Shown in pieces: positions 14,342-20,253 of a stretch of DNA of 22,468 nucleotides; positions within the stretch are counted from its first letter, which is position 1, and each line of letters opens with the position of its first letter. Origin of the DNA: a virus. Made by a program: the position numbers and the translations under genes. The notes beneath the pieces are model-generated. The model was not told the origin of the DNA and searched no databases. It saw only the letters and a list, made by a program, of their open reading frames with translations. The stretch lies in the IMG/VR virus record IMGVR_UViG_3300022072_000146, positions 1 to 22,468 of that record; one strand, given 5' to 3'.

Positions 14342-16267
14342 ATGAGATTAGCAGTTCTAGTAATGTTAACAGCCCTGACGATTAGTGGCGTAGCAATTTA
14401 TTATAGTGTAGCCGGATTGGTAGCAATCTTTGCTTCCGCAGCTATACCTATTATCATCATGGGCGGTGCTCTTGAAGTTGGTAAACTTGTGGCGGCTGTT
14501 TGGCTACACAAATACTGGGCCCGCGCAGCATGGTGGCTAAGAGCGTATCTTAGTGTAAGTGTGGTTGTTCTTATGTTTATTACAAGTATGGGAATCTTTG
14601 GGTTCTTATCTAAAGCACACATTGAGCAAACATCGAACGCACAGGAAGGTGTAGCACAAATAGAACGTGCGGCAACAGAGATTACTCGACAGAATGAAAT
14701 CATTGCCAGAGCCGAAGAAAAAATAAGCAAAGCAGAATCAAGTTCTGGCAACCTTAATACCGACATACAAACACAGATTGACCAAGAACAAGAACGTATT
14801 GACAGTACATATAACAGAGTTCAGCCGGCTATTGCTGAGCAAAATGCCATCATTGAAAACGCAAGAACAGATGATGCTGGAAGAACAAAACCATACGAAG
14901 AGCAACTAACAAATATTCAAGCAGAAGTAATAAGACTTGGGGCAACAGCGAGTGAATATGAGCAATCTATCACAACACTAAGTGCCGATGTTAGTCCTGT
15001 TCAGCCGTTACTAGATAGTATTACGAATATAGAAGCAGAAATCATTCGTGTTACTAATCAGCTACAAAGTAAAGAACGAGACCAAATTCGTGCTGGTCAA
15101 GCAATCATCGGCGTAAGCAGTGATGGAGCATTTGGCAGCAACACTCGCCGAGCACTAGTAGCATGGGTCGAGGCACAACGAGGACGCATAACACAGATAC
15201 AACTAGATGTGTCGAGAATACGCCAAGATGCTACCACGCAAATAGACGCAGAACGCACCAGACTTGCTGGTGTTGTAGATGGCATTCGTGTTACGCAAAT
15301 ACCTGCGCTCAAAGATCGGGAAGTTGCGATGCTTGCTAAGATTGATGAGGTTCGTTCTAGTGAGTCACCAGCTATCGCCACAGCTAGAAATGAAATTGCT
15401 CGAATCAGAACGGGCGCAGAGCAACAGATATCAGCAAGCCAGACACTGGTCGAAAGACTGCGTAATAGTTTACAAGTAGGCATCGATGAAAATTCGGATA
15501 CTATCGTACAGGCACAAACAATCAAAATTCGTGAAGCAAACGAAACTATTGACACATTAACAGAACAACAGTATGCTTTACAGGCAGACTATAGAAAATT
15601 AGAAGCAGAAGTAGGACCAGTTAAATATCTAGCAGAGTTTATTTACGGCAATGAGGCTGGACAAGATTTACTCGAGGAAGCAGTACGATGGGTAATCATT
15701 GTTATTATCTTTGTATTTGATCCACTTGCTGTTGTTCTCCTAATCGCTAGTCAGTACACATTTGAGTGGAATAGAAAGCATAAGAAGAAGGATGATGTTG
15801 AGCCAGATCCTACACCACCGAGCAATCCTACACCAAAAATAAAGGACATCACTTTATCTAATAATCCAGAACCGTGGCATTCGGTAAGTTCAATATCGCC
15901 AATAGAATGGTCTCTTGGTCCATTACCAACACCGGCACCGGTCGACTTTGCTCCTGCTATAGTAGAACCAGTAGCAGAGGTAATACCAGAGCCAGTAGTA
16001 GAACCGGTAGTAGAACCAGTAGTAGAGGTAATACCAGAGCCAGTAGTAGAACCAGTAGTAGAGCCAGTAGTAGAGGTAATACCAGAGCCAGTAGTAGAAC
16101 AGGTAGTAGAACCAGTAGTAGAGCCAGTAGTAGAGGTAATACCAGAGCCAGAAGTCAAGATAGAAAAAGAACAACGAAGCGAAACAATTCAGCCAGCACC
16201 AGATACTAAACCTGGAGCAAAGGGCGTTAGTAAAGTCTTTAGATTCGCAGAGAAAACTAACAGTTGA
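14342..16267 (+). CDS. Inner-membrane coiled-coil protein with PG-binding-like motif and VEP repeats
   Basis: 641 residues. Three N-terminal membrane segments (about 5-28, 30-52, 68-90; SAAIPIIIMGGALEVGKLV and VVLMFITSMGIFGFLSKAH are typical of a membrane protein in marine T4-like phages). Residues ~95-445 are a long Ala/Glu/Gln/Arg coiled coil. Within it, 251-280 (AGQAIIGVSSDGAFGSNTRR, ALVAWVEAQR) resembles a peptidoglycan-binding motif. A fourth membrane segment is at 448-472. The tail is Pro-rich with VVEPVVEVIPEP repeats (541-604). A four-span layout predicts both termini on one side and the coiled coil on the other; a periplasmic coil would fit the PG-binding-like motif. It resembles the DUF4407 architecture. 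Function unknown. Confidence 0.8.
   Translation: MRLAVLVMLTALTISGVAIYYSVAGLVAIFASAAIPIIIMGGALEVGKLVAAVWLHKYWARAAWWLRAYLSVSVVVLMFITSMGIFGFLSKAHIEQTSNAQEGVAQIERAATEITRQNEIIARAEEKISKAESSSGNLNTDIQTQIDQEQERIDSTYNRVQPAIAEQNAIIENARTDDAGRTKPYEEQLTNIQAEVIRLGATASEYEQSITTLSADVSPVQPLLDSITNIEAEIIRVTNQLQSKERDQIRAGQAIIGVSSDGAFGSNTRRALVAWVEAQRGRITQIQLDVSRIRQDATTQIDAERTRLAGVVDGIRVTQIPALKDREVAMLAKIDEVRSSESPAIATARNEIARIRTGAEQQISASQTLVERLRNSLQVGIDENSDTIVQAQTIKIREANETIDTLTEQQYALQADYRKLEAEVGPVKYLAEFIYGNEAGQDLLEEAVRWVIIVIIFVFDPLAVVLLIASQYTFEWNRKHKKKDDVEPDPTPPSNPTPKIKDITLSNNPEPWHSVSSISPIEWSLGPLPTPAPVDFAPAIVEPVAEVIPEPVVEPVVEPVVEVIPEPVVEPVVEPVVEVIPEPVVEQVVEPVVEPVVEVIPEPEVKIEKEQRSETIQPAPDTKPGAKGVSKVFRFAEKTNS
15961..16150 (+). 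repeat. imperfect 48-60 bp repeats encoding VIPEPVVEPVVEPVVE
   Basis: Tandem units built from GTAGTAGAACCAGTAGTAGA-type sequence encode Val/Glu/Pro repeats at residues ~541-604 of the membrane protein. The rigid extended composition recalls TonB-type spacers. Likely hypervariable in length. Confidence 0.8.
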
Positions 16268-16292
16268 CTCAATCACAATAACATGATATAAT
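16264..16292 (+). promoter_or_regulatory. sigma70-type promoter for the 16332/IF-3 operon
   Basis: TTGACT (16264-16269), 17-base spacer, perfect TATAAT (16287-16292). The -35 overlaps the TGA stop of the preceding membrane protein. Confidence 0.75.
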
Positions 16293-16331
16293 AAAATTAA
16301 TAAATCAATCAATAACTCAATGAGGAACTAT

Positions 16332-16748
16332 ATGTCGGATAACGGAATTTTTACGATCACACCACCAGATATGCAACTTTCTGAAAATGGACCAAGTATC
16401 ACTGTCATAAGTACAGATGAGAAGTTGATCGAAGATGTTGAAGATTTACACGAAACAATATTCAAAAATGTTCCTGTGAATGTATATCACCCAGATGGTC
16501 ATGTTCAAGATAGTAACTTAGCTTGGTCGCTAAGTGTAATGCGGTTAAGTGATACAGTTTTTGTAGACTTAGATACCGCTAATGAGCTAAGTATATTATG
16601 TGCCATGATAAGCAAGGCAAATGTAGTGTTTATCGCCGGCGACAACAGACCAGAAGTTATTAAACTTCTTAATAGCACTGACACGGAATTCGCAATATAC
16701 AATAGTGTAAGCGAGTACATGGCAAGAATGCTAGAATCACTATATTAA
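16332..16748 (+). CDS. Unknown protein, possibly Rossmann/deoxyribosyltransferase-like
   Basis: 138 residues from ATG 16332, chosen because GAGGAA lies 5 bases upstream; an ATG at 16320 overlaps that SD. Alternating strands and helices: SITVISTDEKLIEDVEDLHE, VPVNVYHPDG, NLAWSLSVMRLSDTVFVDLD, TANELSILCAMISKANVVFI, IYNSVSEYMARML. The 'DTVFVDLDTANELSI' placement after a parallel strand resembles nucleoside 2-deoxyribosyltransferase-like folds, where a Glu in that helix is catalytic, but I cannot confirm it. First gene of the operon leading to IF-3. Confidence 0.7.
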   Translation: MSDNGIFTITPPDMQLSENGPSITVISTDEKLIEDVEDLHETIFKNVPVNVYHPDGHVQDSNLAWSLSVMRLSDTVFVDLDTANELSILCAMISKANVVFIAGDNRPEVIKLLNSTDTEFAIYNSVSEYMARMLESLY

Positions 16749-16761
16749 CCCAAGGGAAAAA

Positions 16762-16806
16762 ATGTTAAAAAGCAACCACTCAAACAAAAAAGTTACAAAT
16801 GTCTAA
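16762..16806 (+). CDS. 14-codon leader ORF overlapping IF-3
   Basis: ATG 16762 follows the only good SD in the gap (AAGGGA, 16752-16757). It reads MLKSNHSNKKVTNV and stops at TAA 16804-16806. The IF-3 ATG (16799) lies inside its last codons in another frame (AATGTCTAA). IF-3 itself has no SD (AAAAAAGTTACAA before ATG), so termination-reinitiation on this leader is the likely way it is translated. Translation of such a short ORF is inferred, not proven. Confidence 0.55.
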   Translation: MLKSNHSNKKVTNV

Positions 16807-17332
16807 TTTCAAAAAACGCGAAGAACGTCAGGCGATTAACGAGCATATTAGATACAATGAATTACGTGTTCTGGATGAATCAGGACAACTAGGCGTAATG
16901 TCGAAAGCAAAGGCATTGCGGATTGCTGAGGAGCAAGGATTGGATTTGGTAGTAATCACCGAAACAGTTGATCCTCCAGTTGCGAAAATTCTAGATGCCA
17001 CTAAGCACTTCTATGAGCAGAAAAAACGTGAAAAAGAAGTAGCAAAAAAGCAGCGTGAAGGACGAGTTGAAGTCAAAGAAATTCAATTCCGTCCAGGTAT
17101 CGGCATTCATGATTTCGAAACTAAACTCAAGCACATTGATAACTTTTTGAGCAAGGGCGCTAAAGTTCGCTGTATGGTAAGATACAAAGGCAGAGAGAAC
17201 GCTAACAAACAAATTGGATTTGAGGTACTACAGAGAATAGTCGAAACACTTGAAAATTCAGAATGGGAAACCCCGCCAAATCTGAATGGAAATAGATTAA
17301 TAGGGATATTGAAAAGAGATAAAAATGAGTAA
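16799..17332 (+). CDS. infC: Translation initiation factor IF-3 homologue
   Basis: 177 residues, the length of bacterial IF-3 (about 180). The N-domain starts INEHIRYNELRVLDESGQLG, then ALRIAEEQGLDLVVITETVD, PPVAKILDATKHFYEQKK (counterpart of the PPVCRIMDYGKFLYE signature). A Lys-rich linker (76-89) follows, then the C-domain: VEVKEIQFRPG (90-100), DFETKLKHIDNFLSKGAKVR, MVRYKGRENANKQIGFEVLQ, and NRLIGILKR. Both lobes and the linker are intact, so 30S binding and start-codon proofreading are plausible. The 3' end overlaps or adjoins bS21. IF-3 is essential in bacteria and rare in phages. It could favour phage mRNAs or displace host IF-3. Confidence 0.93.
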   Translation: MSNFKKREERQAINEHIRYNELRVLDESGQLGVMSKAKALRIAEEQGLDLVVITETVDPPVAKILDATKHFYEQKKREKEVAKKQREGRVEVKEIQFRPGIGIHDFETKLKHIDNFLSKGAKVRCMVRYKGRENANKQIGFEVLQRIVETLENSEWETPPNLNGNRLIGILKRDKNE

Positions 17333-17351
17333 TCACATGAAAGGACGAGGC

Positions 17352-17546
17352 ATGTCCGTAGAAGTAAGAAATAATGATGTCAACCGAGCAATGCGCAAAC
17401 TAAAGAAAATGATGAGCAATGAAAACATTCTCCGCGAAGTCAGAGAACGGGAAGCATTTGAAAAACCTAGCCTAAAGCGCAAGAAGGCCAAAGCAGCGGC
17501 ACGTAATCGCTGGAAAAAAGAACAGCAAAAAAACTTAGAAAAATAA
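17352..17546 (+). CDS. rpsU: Ribosomal protein bS21
   Basis: 64 residues from ATG 17352, preceded by AAAGGA at 6 bases. MSVEVRNNDVNRAMRKLKKM then REVREREAFEKPSLKRKKAK, AAARNRWKKEQQ: the bS21 pattern (V-x-V-R, A-x-R-x-x-K, E-V-R-x-R-E-x-x-E-K-P-S, R-K-x-A-K). An alternative in-frame ATG at 17325 overlaps the IF-3 stop by 8 bases (ATGAGTAA) and would add nine residues not found in the family. bS21 sits near the anti-Shine-Dalgarno on the 30S subunit. Phage copies are known in pelagiphages and metagenomic phages and are thought to bias ribosomes. Confidence 0.92.
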   Translation: MSVEVRNNDVNRAMRKLKKMMSNENILREVREREAFEKPSLKRKKAKAAARNRWKKEQQKNLEK

Positions 17547-17555
17547 CCTTTTCTC

Positions 17556-17584
17556 TTGACATTTGGCTAATAATGTATTATAGT
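17556..17584 (+). promoter_or_regulatory. sigma70-type promoter for clpS
   Basis: TTGACA (17556-17561), 17-base spacer, TATAGT (17579-17584). Transcription should begin near 17591. Confidence 0.72.
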
Positions 17585-17604
17585 AACTAGTATGATAAGA
17601 ATTA

Positions 17605-17697
17605 ATGTTACGAGACACGTAGCATAATGATAAGATGAGTACGGGTGATGCCGAAATACATCCGCGGGAGGTCACGGTTAACCTCCCAATACTACCC
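17605..17697 (+). promoter_or_regulatory. possible structured leader RNA of clpS
   Basis: Hairpin 1: 17605-17612 / 17618-17625 (ATGTTACG / CGTAGCAT, one G-U pair). Then a potential three-helix junction: GGGT 17643-17646 with ACCC 17694-17697, GATG 17647-17650 with CATC 17659-17662, and GGGAGGT 17666-17672 with ACCTCCC 17681-17687. It lies downstream of the promoter and upstream of ATG 17731. It overlaps the N-terminal codons if translation starts at 17635, so only one of the two readings may be right. Confidence 0.35.
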
Positions 17698-18030
17698 AGA
17701 TTCGCCAGAATATATAATGAATGGTTTAACATGAGCACTCACACAGTAACAAAAACTAATATCGGTATCATTACAGGATTACCGAGCAAATATAAGGTAA
17801 TATTACTCAATGATAATTTTACTCCGGTAGATTTTGTGATTGCGTTATTGATTGATGTATTTGGCAAGAACGAAGATGATGCTATTAATATAACATGGCA
17901 AGTTCATCATAATGGCAAAGGTATTGCTGGTGTTTACTACCACGAACTCGCCGAGCAAAAGGTACAGGAAGCAACACGATATTCTCGAAAAAGTGGCTTT
18001 CCATTGGGATTTTCATTAGAAGAAGATTAA
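17635..18030 (+). CDS. clpS: ClpS, N-degron adaptor of Clp protease
   Basis: 131 residues from ATG 17635, or 99 from ATG 17731 (MSTHTVTK). The second fits the usual ClpS N-terminal length better; neither has a good SD. The core PSKYKVILLNDNFTPVDFVI, TWQVHHNGKGIAGVYYHELA, EQKVQEATRYSRKSGFPLGF is a full ClpS domain. Substrate-pocket residues N59, D60, T63 and H91 match E. coli N34, D35, T38 and H66; the gate Met40 is Val65. ClpS delivers proteins with Leu/Phe/Tyr/Trp N-termini to ClpA(C)P. A phage copy could redirect host proteolysis. A terminator follows at 18063. Confidence 0.92.
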   Translation: MSTGDAEIHPREVTVNLPILPRFARIYNEWFNMSTHTVTKTNIGIITGLPSKYKVILLNDNFTPVDFVIALLIDVFGKNEDDAINITWQVHHNGKGIAGVYYHELAEQKVQEATRYSRKSGFPLGFSLEED

Positions 18031-18062
18031 TTTTAAATTTCAAACTATTTTATAAGTGATTG

Positions 18063-18091
18063 AAAGCGCAGCATTAATTGTTTCGCTTTTT
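18063..18091 (+). terminator. terminator of cassette copy C
   Basis: Stem 18063-18072 / 18080-18089 with one C-T mismatch, 7-base loop, T-run; ends the clpS transcript next to the -35 at 18094. Confidence 0.7.
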
Positions 18092-18093
18092 GC

Positions 18094-18122
18094 TTGACAA
18101 CCAAGACGCCTTGGTGTATTGT
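18094..18122 (+). promoter_or_regulatory. sigma70-type promoter for the 18154 gene cluster
   Basis: TTGACA (18094-18099), 17-base spacer, TATTGT (18117-18122); 31 bases to ATG 18154. Confidence 0.72.
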
Positions 18123-18153
18123 ATATGTATAGCAACGAAGAAAGAGAATCACT

Positions 18154-18291
18154 ATGTACACTGTCAAATATCGTTTTTACAACTACGCTGTATTAGAAAA
18201 AACTTTCGAAACCCACGCCAAAGCGAAGGGGTTCTTTTTCGCAATGTCTCGTCGCTCTGGTGTAAAATACGCAGAATTAGTAGGAGCTTAA
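18154..18291 (+). CDS. 45-residue basic protein, unknown
   Basis: MYTVKYRFYNYAVLEKTFET, HAKAKGFFFAMSRRSGVKYA, ELVGA. It starts in the cassette RBS context (AAAGAGAATCACT-ATG) behind its own promoter and is followed 1 base later by the next gene, so it is a real small gene. Two strands then a helix (THAKAKGFFFAMSRR), basic and aromatic. No family recognised. Confidence 0.7.
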   Translation: MYTVKYRFYNYAVLEKTFETHAKAKGFFFAMSRRSGVKYAELVGA

Positions 18292-18292
18292 T

Positions 18293-18517
18293 ATGAACGA
18301 TTTTATGAACAACCTCTACGGAGCAATCGGTACAGAAGTTAGTGGTTATTATAACGGCGTTCCTTTCCTTGGCACCATCACAGATACTCGTCCTCGATAC
18401 GGCAATGATATTCAAGTCAGAGTCGTTGATGACGAGGGCCGATGGTTCATAATCAATGGCACAGAATTACTTAATGGTTCTAGCGCAAGCTATAGTAACC
18501 TTCACGTTTATCTTTAA
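18293..18517 (+). CDS. Small protein of unknown function, SH3-like pattern
   Basis: 74 residues, SD TAGGAG. MNDFMNNLYGAIGTEVSGYY, NGVPFLGTITDTRPRYGND, IQVRVVDDEGRWFIINGTEL. The run of short strands with a 'GxxFxGTITDTRPRYGNDIQV' turn resembles small beta-barrel proteins that regulate or bind nucleic acids, but this is pattern only. Second gene of the 18154 operon. Confidence 0.75.
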   Translation: MNDFMNNLYGAIGTEVSGYYNGVPFLGTITDTRPRYGNDIQVRVVDDEGRWFIINGTELLNGSSASYSNLHVYL

Positions 18518-18538
18518 TAAAGAAATGGTAACAGCATA

Positions 18539-18646
18539 ATGACCCCACAATCTATAATGAACCTAATGTCTAACACAGTATTAATCTTCACGATGATATT
18601 GTTAGTACTAAACATTGGAAATATTCTTATTAAGGTGATGCTATGA
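18539..18646 (+). CDS. 35-residue single-pass membrane peptide
   Basis: MTPQSIMNLMSNTVLIFTMI then LLVLNIGNILIKVML. About 22 continuous hydrophobic residues from TVLIFTM on; short polar N-terminus, no charged residue until Lys32. The stop overlaps the next start (ATGA at 18643), which supports real translation. No good SD, so expression may be low or coupled. Could be a holin-like or membrane-tuning peptide; unproven. Confidence 0.5.
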   Translation: MTPQSIMNLMSNTVLIFTMILLVLNIGNILIKVML

Positions 18647-18906
18647 AACTCGCAGACTTTGAATTTAATCCCACACAGATGGCATTGGAATTTGGTGACA
18701 AGTATAGCCTAAGCATTATTAACAATGGGTATGGCAAAGACCATGGCTTGTATGAGATTGCGGTTTTTGCTAAAGGTAGTTTGACAGAAATGCCTGGTAT
18801 CACAGTTGAAGGAGATACTGTAAAAGGTTACTTGACGGAGGATGAGGTTAATGCTATCATAGTGAAGATGTTTACGATTACTGGAAAGGATCCTGTACAA
18901 GTATAG
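18643..18906 (+). CDS. Small phage protein, unknown function
   Basis: 87 residues with SD AAGGTG. MKLADFEFNPTQMALEFGDK, YSLSIINNGYGKDHGLYEIA, VFAKGSLTEMPGITVEGD, then YLTEDEVNAIIVKMFTITG. The 'Y-L-S-I-I-N-x-G-Y-G...G-L-Y-E-I-A-V' strand pair and C-terminal helix look like a conserved hypothetical of marine T4-like phages. Overlaps the membrane peptide by 4 bases. No function assigned. Confidence 0.75.
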   Translation: MKLADFEFNPTQMALEFGDKYSLSIINNGYGKDHGLYEIAVFAKGSLTEMPGITVEGDTVKGYLTEDEVNAIIVKMFTITGKDPVQV

Positions 18907-18919
18907 AGCTTGAAGAATA

Positions 18920-18942
18920 AGTACTTCGTGGATCACGATACT
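18920..18942. repeat. imperfect inverted repeat before the endonuclease gene
   Basis: AGTA (18920-18923), TCGTG (18926-18930), loop GAT, CACGA (18934-18938), TACT (18939-18942), with a 2-base bulge. No T-run follows, so an operator or mRNA hairpin is more likely than a terminator. Confidence 0.4.
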
Positions 18943-18983
18943 ACCAATATCTAACACCATCCTAACACAGAGAAATGTATAAT

Positions 18984-19478
18984 ATGTCAGCGACTATATT
19001 ACCAAGCGAACAAGGTTTTGTTTATAAATGGATATACAAACCCACGGGGGAGTATTATATAGGAATCCATAAGGGCACCATGGACGATGGATACATTGGT
19101 TCCGGTGTATTATTTAGAAGAAAGTTTACCAATACTTCCCGTGATCATTGGGAGAGAGAAGTACTATTCGAAGGCGATTACTGGACCGAATGTCTGAAAA
19201 AAGAAAAAGAACTAGTAAACTGGAAAACCTTAAAAGAACCGTTGTGTCTCAATCTGGCAGTAGGCGGTAAAAGAGGCAGATCTGGACCTTCTTTGCACGC
19301 AGGAAAGCGTCAATCGTACAGATGTAAACCACAGGAGATCATACTAGATGGCACGACATATCCCACGCGAATGATTGCCTGTAAAAAATTGAGTATTACA
19401 TTTGAAGAATTGGACGCTAGACTTATACACGCAGGATGGCAGAAATCATGCAAGTATAACAGATACAATAGATATTGA
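18984..19478 (+). CDS. GIY-YIG homing endonuclease
   Basis: 164 residues from ATG 18984 (AGAGAAA 8 bases upstream); an ATG at 18975 is too close to that SD. GFVYKW (11-16), YYIGIHKGTMDDGYIGSG (24-41) and a catalytic-type Glu in KKEKELV define the same subfamily as the nrdA endonuclease. The C-terminal domain (SYRCKPQEIILDGTTYPTRM, then ACKKLSITFEELDARLIHAG) is a NUMOD1-like DNA-binding unit. Sits between small genes, not inside a recognisable target gene. Confidence 0.85.
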   Translation: MSATILPSEQGFVYKWIYKPTGEYYIGIHKGTMDDGYIGSGVLFRRKFTNTSRDHWEREVLFEGDYWTECLKKEKELVNWKTLKEPLCLNLAVGGKRGRSGPSLHAGKRQSYRCKPQEIILDGTTYPTRMIACKKLSITFEELDARLIHAGWQKSCKYNRYNRY

Positions 19479-19520
19479 TACGTTTATTCGACACCAATAT
19501 TCATTCTAAAGGAAAGAAAC

Positions 19521-19718
19521 ATGAGCACCGGTTATTTTACAAAATCCACTAAATCATATAGGTGTAAACCACAGGAAATCAGCCTAAACGGCATGACATA
19601 TCCTACGAGGATGCAGGCAATCAAGGCATTGGGAATAACGTTCGACGAGCTGGACAGCCGCCTAATCAGGGCAGGATGGTGGAAATCCTGTAGATATAAC
19701 TGGGCAAACAGAACATAG
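19521..19718 (+). CDS. Free-standing homing-endonuclease DNA-binding domain
   Basis: 65 residues with a strong SD (AAAGGAAAG). After MSTGYFTKSTK the rest (SYRCKPQEISLNGMTYPTRM, QAIKALGITFDELDSRLIRA, GWWKSCRYN) is about 70% identical to the C-terminal domain of the endonuclease just upstream, including at DNA level. No nuclease domain. It arose by duplication of the DNA-binding part. It could compete for or repress at the endonuclease target, or be a relic. Confidence 0.78.
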   Translation: MSTGYFTKSTKSYRCKPQEISLNGMTYPTRMQAIKALGITFDELDSRLIRAGWWKSCRYNWANRT

Positions 19719-19769
19719 AGTCTCCGCGAGATATGTCAAAACGTGAGTTATGGTATGCGCAGAATGCAG

Positions 19770-19798
19770 TTGTTTTTCGCTCTAAAATGGTGTAAATA
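19770..19798 (+). promoter_or_regulatory. weak sigma70-type promoter for the DUF1127 operon
   Basis: TTGTTT (19770-19775), 17-base spacer, TAAATA (19793-19798), 46 bases before ATG 19844. Weaker matches than the other promoters. Confidence 0.45.
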
Positions 19799-19800
19799 TA

Positions 19801-19823
19801 TATGTGAGCATGATGCTCATATA
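19801..19823. promoter_or_regulatory. 23-bp near-perfect palindrome at the predicted transcription start
   Basis: Centred on 19812, core GAGCATGATGCTC, 11-base arms with one G/T exception. Its position directly after the -10 suits a repressor operator. Confidence 0.5.
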
Positions 19824-19843
19824 CACACATATAGAGAAAACCA

Positions 19844-20062
19844 ATGAACAAACTCCTAACAATACTACGAAAAATGTTTCCGAAACAAAAAAAAGTTTCA
19901 AAAGAATATATGACATGGGCTCGTACTGAGTATGGTCGTGATTGGCAATTTGCCTATCAATCAATGATGGATAATCCTGGTTCAATTCCAAGAATCGATC
20001 ATGAAGTCAAGTTTTCATCCACGTGTGTTGATACAAATATAAACCTAAAGGGATGGATTTAA
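19844..20062 (+). CDS. Small basic protein, unknown
   Basis: 72 residues: MNKLLTILRKMFPKQKKVSK, EYMTWARTEYGRDWQFAYQS, MMDNPGSIPRIDHEVKF. The N-terminal amphipathic basic helix may bind membrane or RNA, and TWARTEYGRDW looks like a second helix. First gene of a four-gene overlapping operon; its stop overlaps the next start (TAATG). SD is weak (GAGAAAA). Confidence 0.72.
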   Translation: MNKLLTILRKMFPKQKKVSKEYMTWARTEYGRDWQFAYQSMMDNPGSIPRIDHEVKFSSTCVDTNINLKGWI

Positions 20063-20253
20063 TGTCAACAGCAACTATTAGTACATACTACTGCAAATTT
20101 TGCGATGCAGTTAAAACAATCGCACTAACAGCACTCATGGGAATGATCGCATTTGGCGAATCAACTGGCAGAGCAAGAGCGGCATCAGCATTAGCCCAGC
20201 AGGGCCATCACGATCTAGCTAGAAAAGTTATGTTAGATGGAGATGACAAATGA
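20062..20253 (+). CDS. Small protein with alphaproteobacterial DUF1127-like C-terminus
   Basis: 63 residues from ATG 20062 (AAGGGATG SD, stop/start overlap); an ATG at 20053 has no spacing from the SD. MSTATISTYYCKFCDAVKTI, ALTALMGMIAFGESTGRARA, ASALAQQGHHDLARKVML. The N-terminal MST-T-TYYC-FC-AV motif is shared with the next gene. The 'GRARAASALAQQGHHDLARK' segment is like the 'ARAAAELAR-GY-E-A' helix of small alphaproteobacterial proteins. Possibly a protein- or RNA-binding regulator. Confidence 0.72.
   Translation: MSTATISTYYCKFCDAVKTIALTALMGMIAFGESTGRARAASALAQQGHHDLARKVMLDGDDK

Larger units (their letters stand above)
18043..18156 (+). repeat. terminator-promoter-RBS cassette, copy C
   Basis: Its first 24 bases are identical to 10734-10757 (copy A) while the rest is nearly identical to 12664-12757 (copy B), a mosaic that suggests recombination between cassettes. 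Confidence 0.8.

Noticed and set aside
17635-17710. A tRNA-like element ending in CCA at 17705-17707
   Set aside because: The seven bases before the CCA have no complementary 5' acceptor strand, and the hairpin around GTT has an 8-base loop. No tRNA cloverleaf fits.
19733-19795. 20-codon ORF (MSKRELWYAQ...)
   Set aside because: No real SD, and it ends in the proposed promoter; too short to support without expression data.
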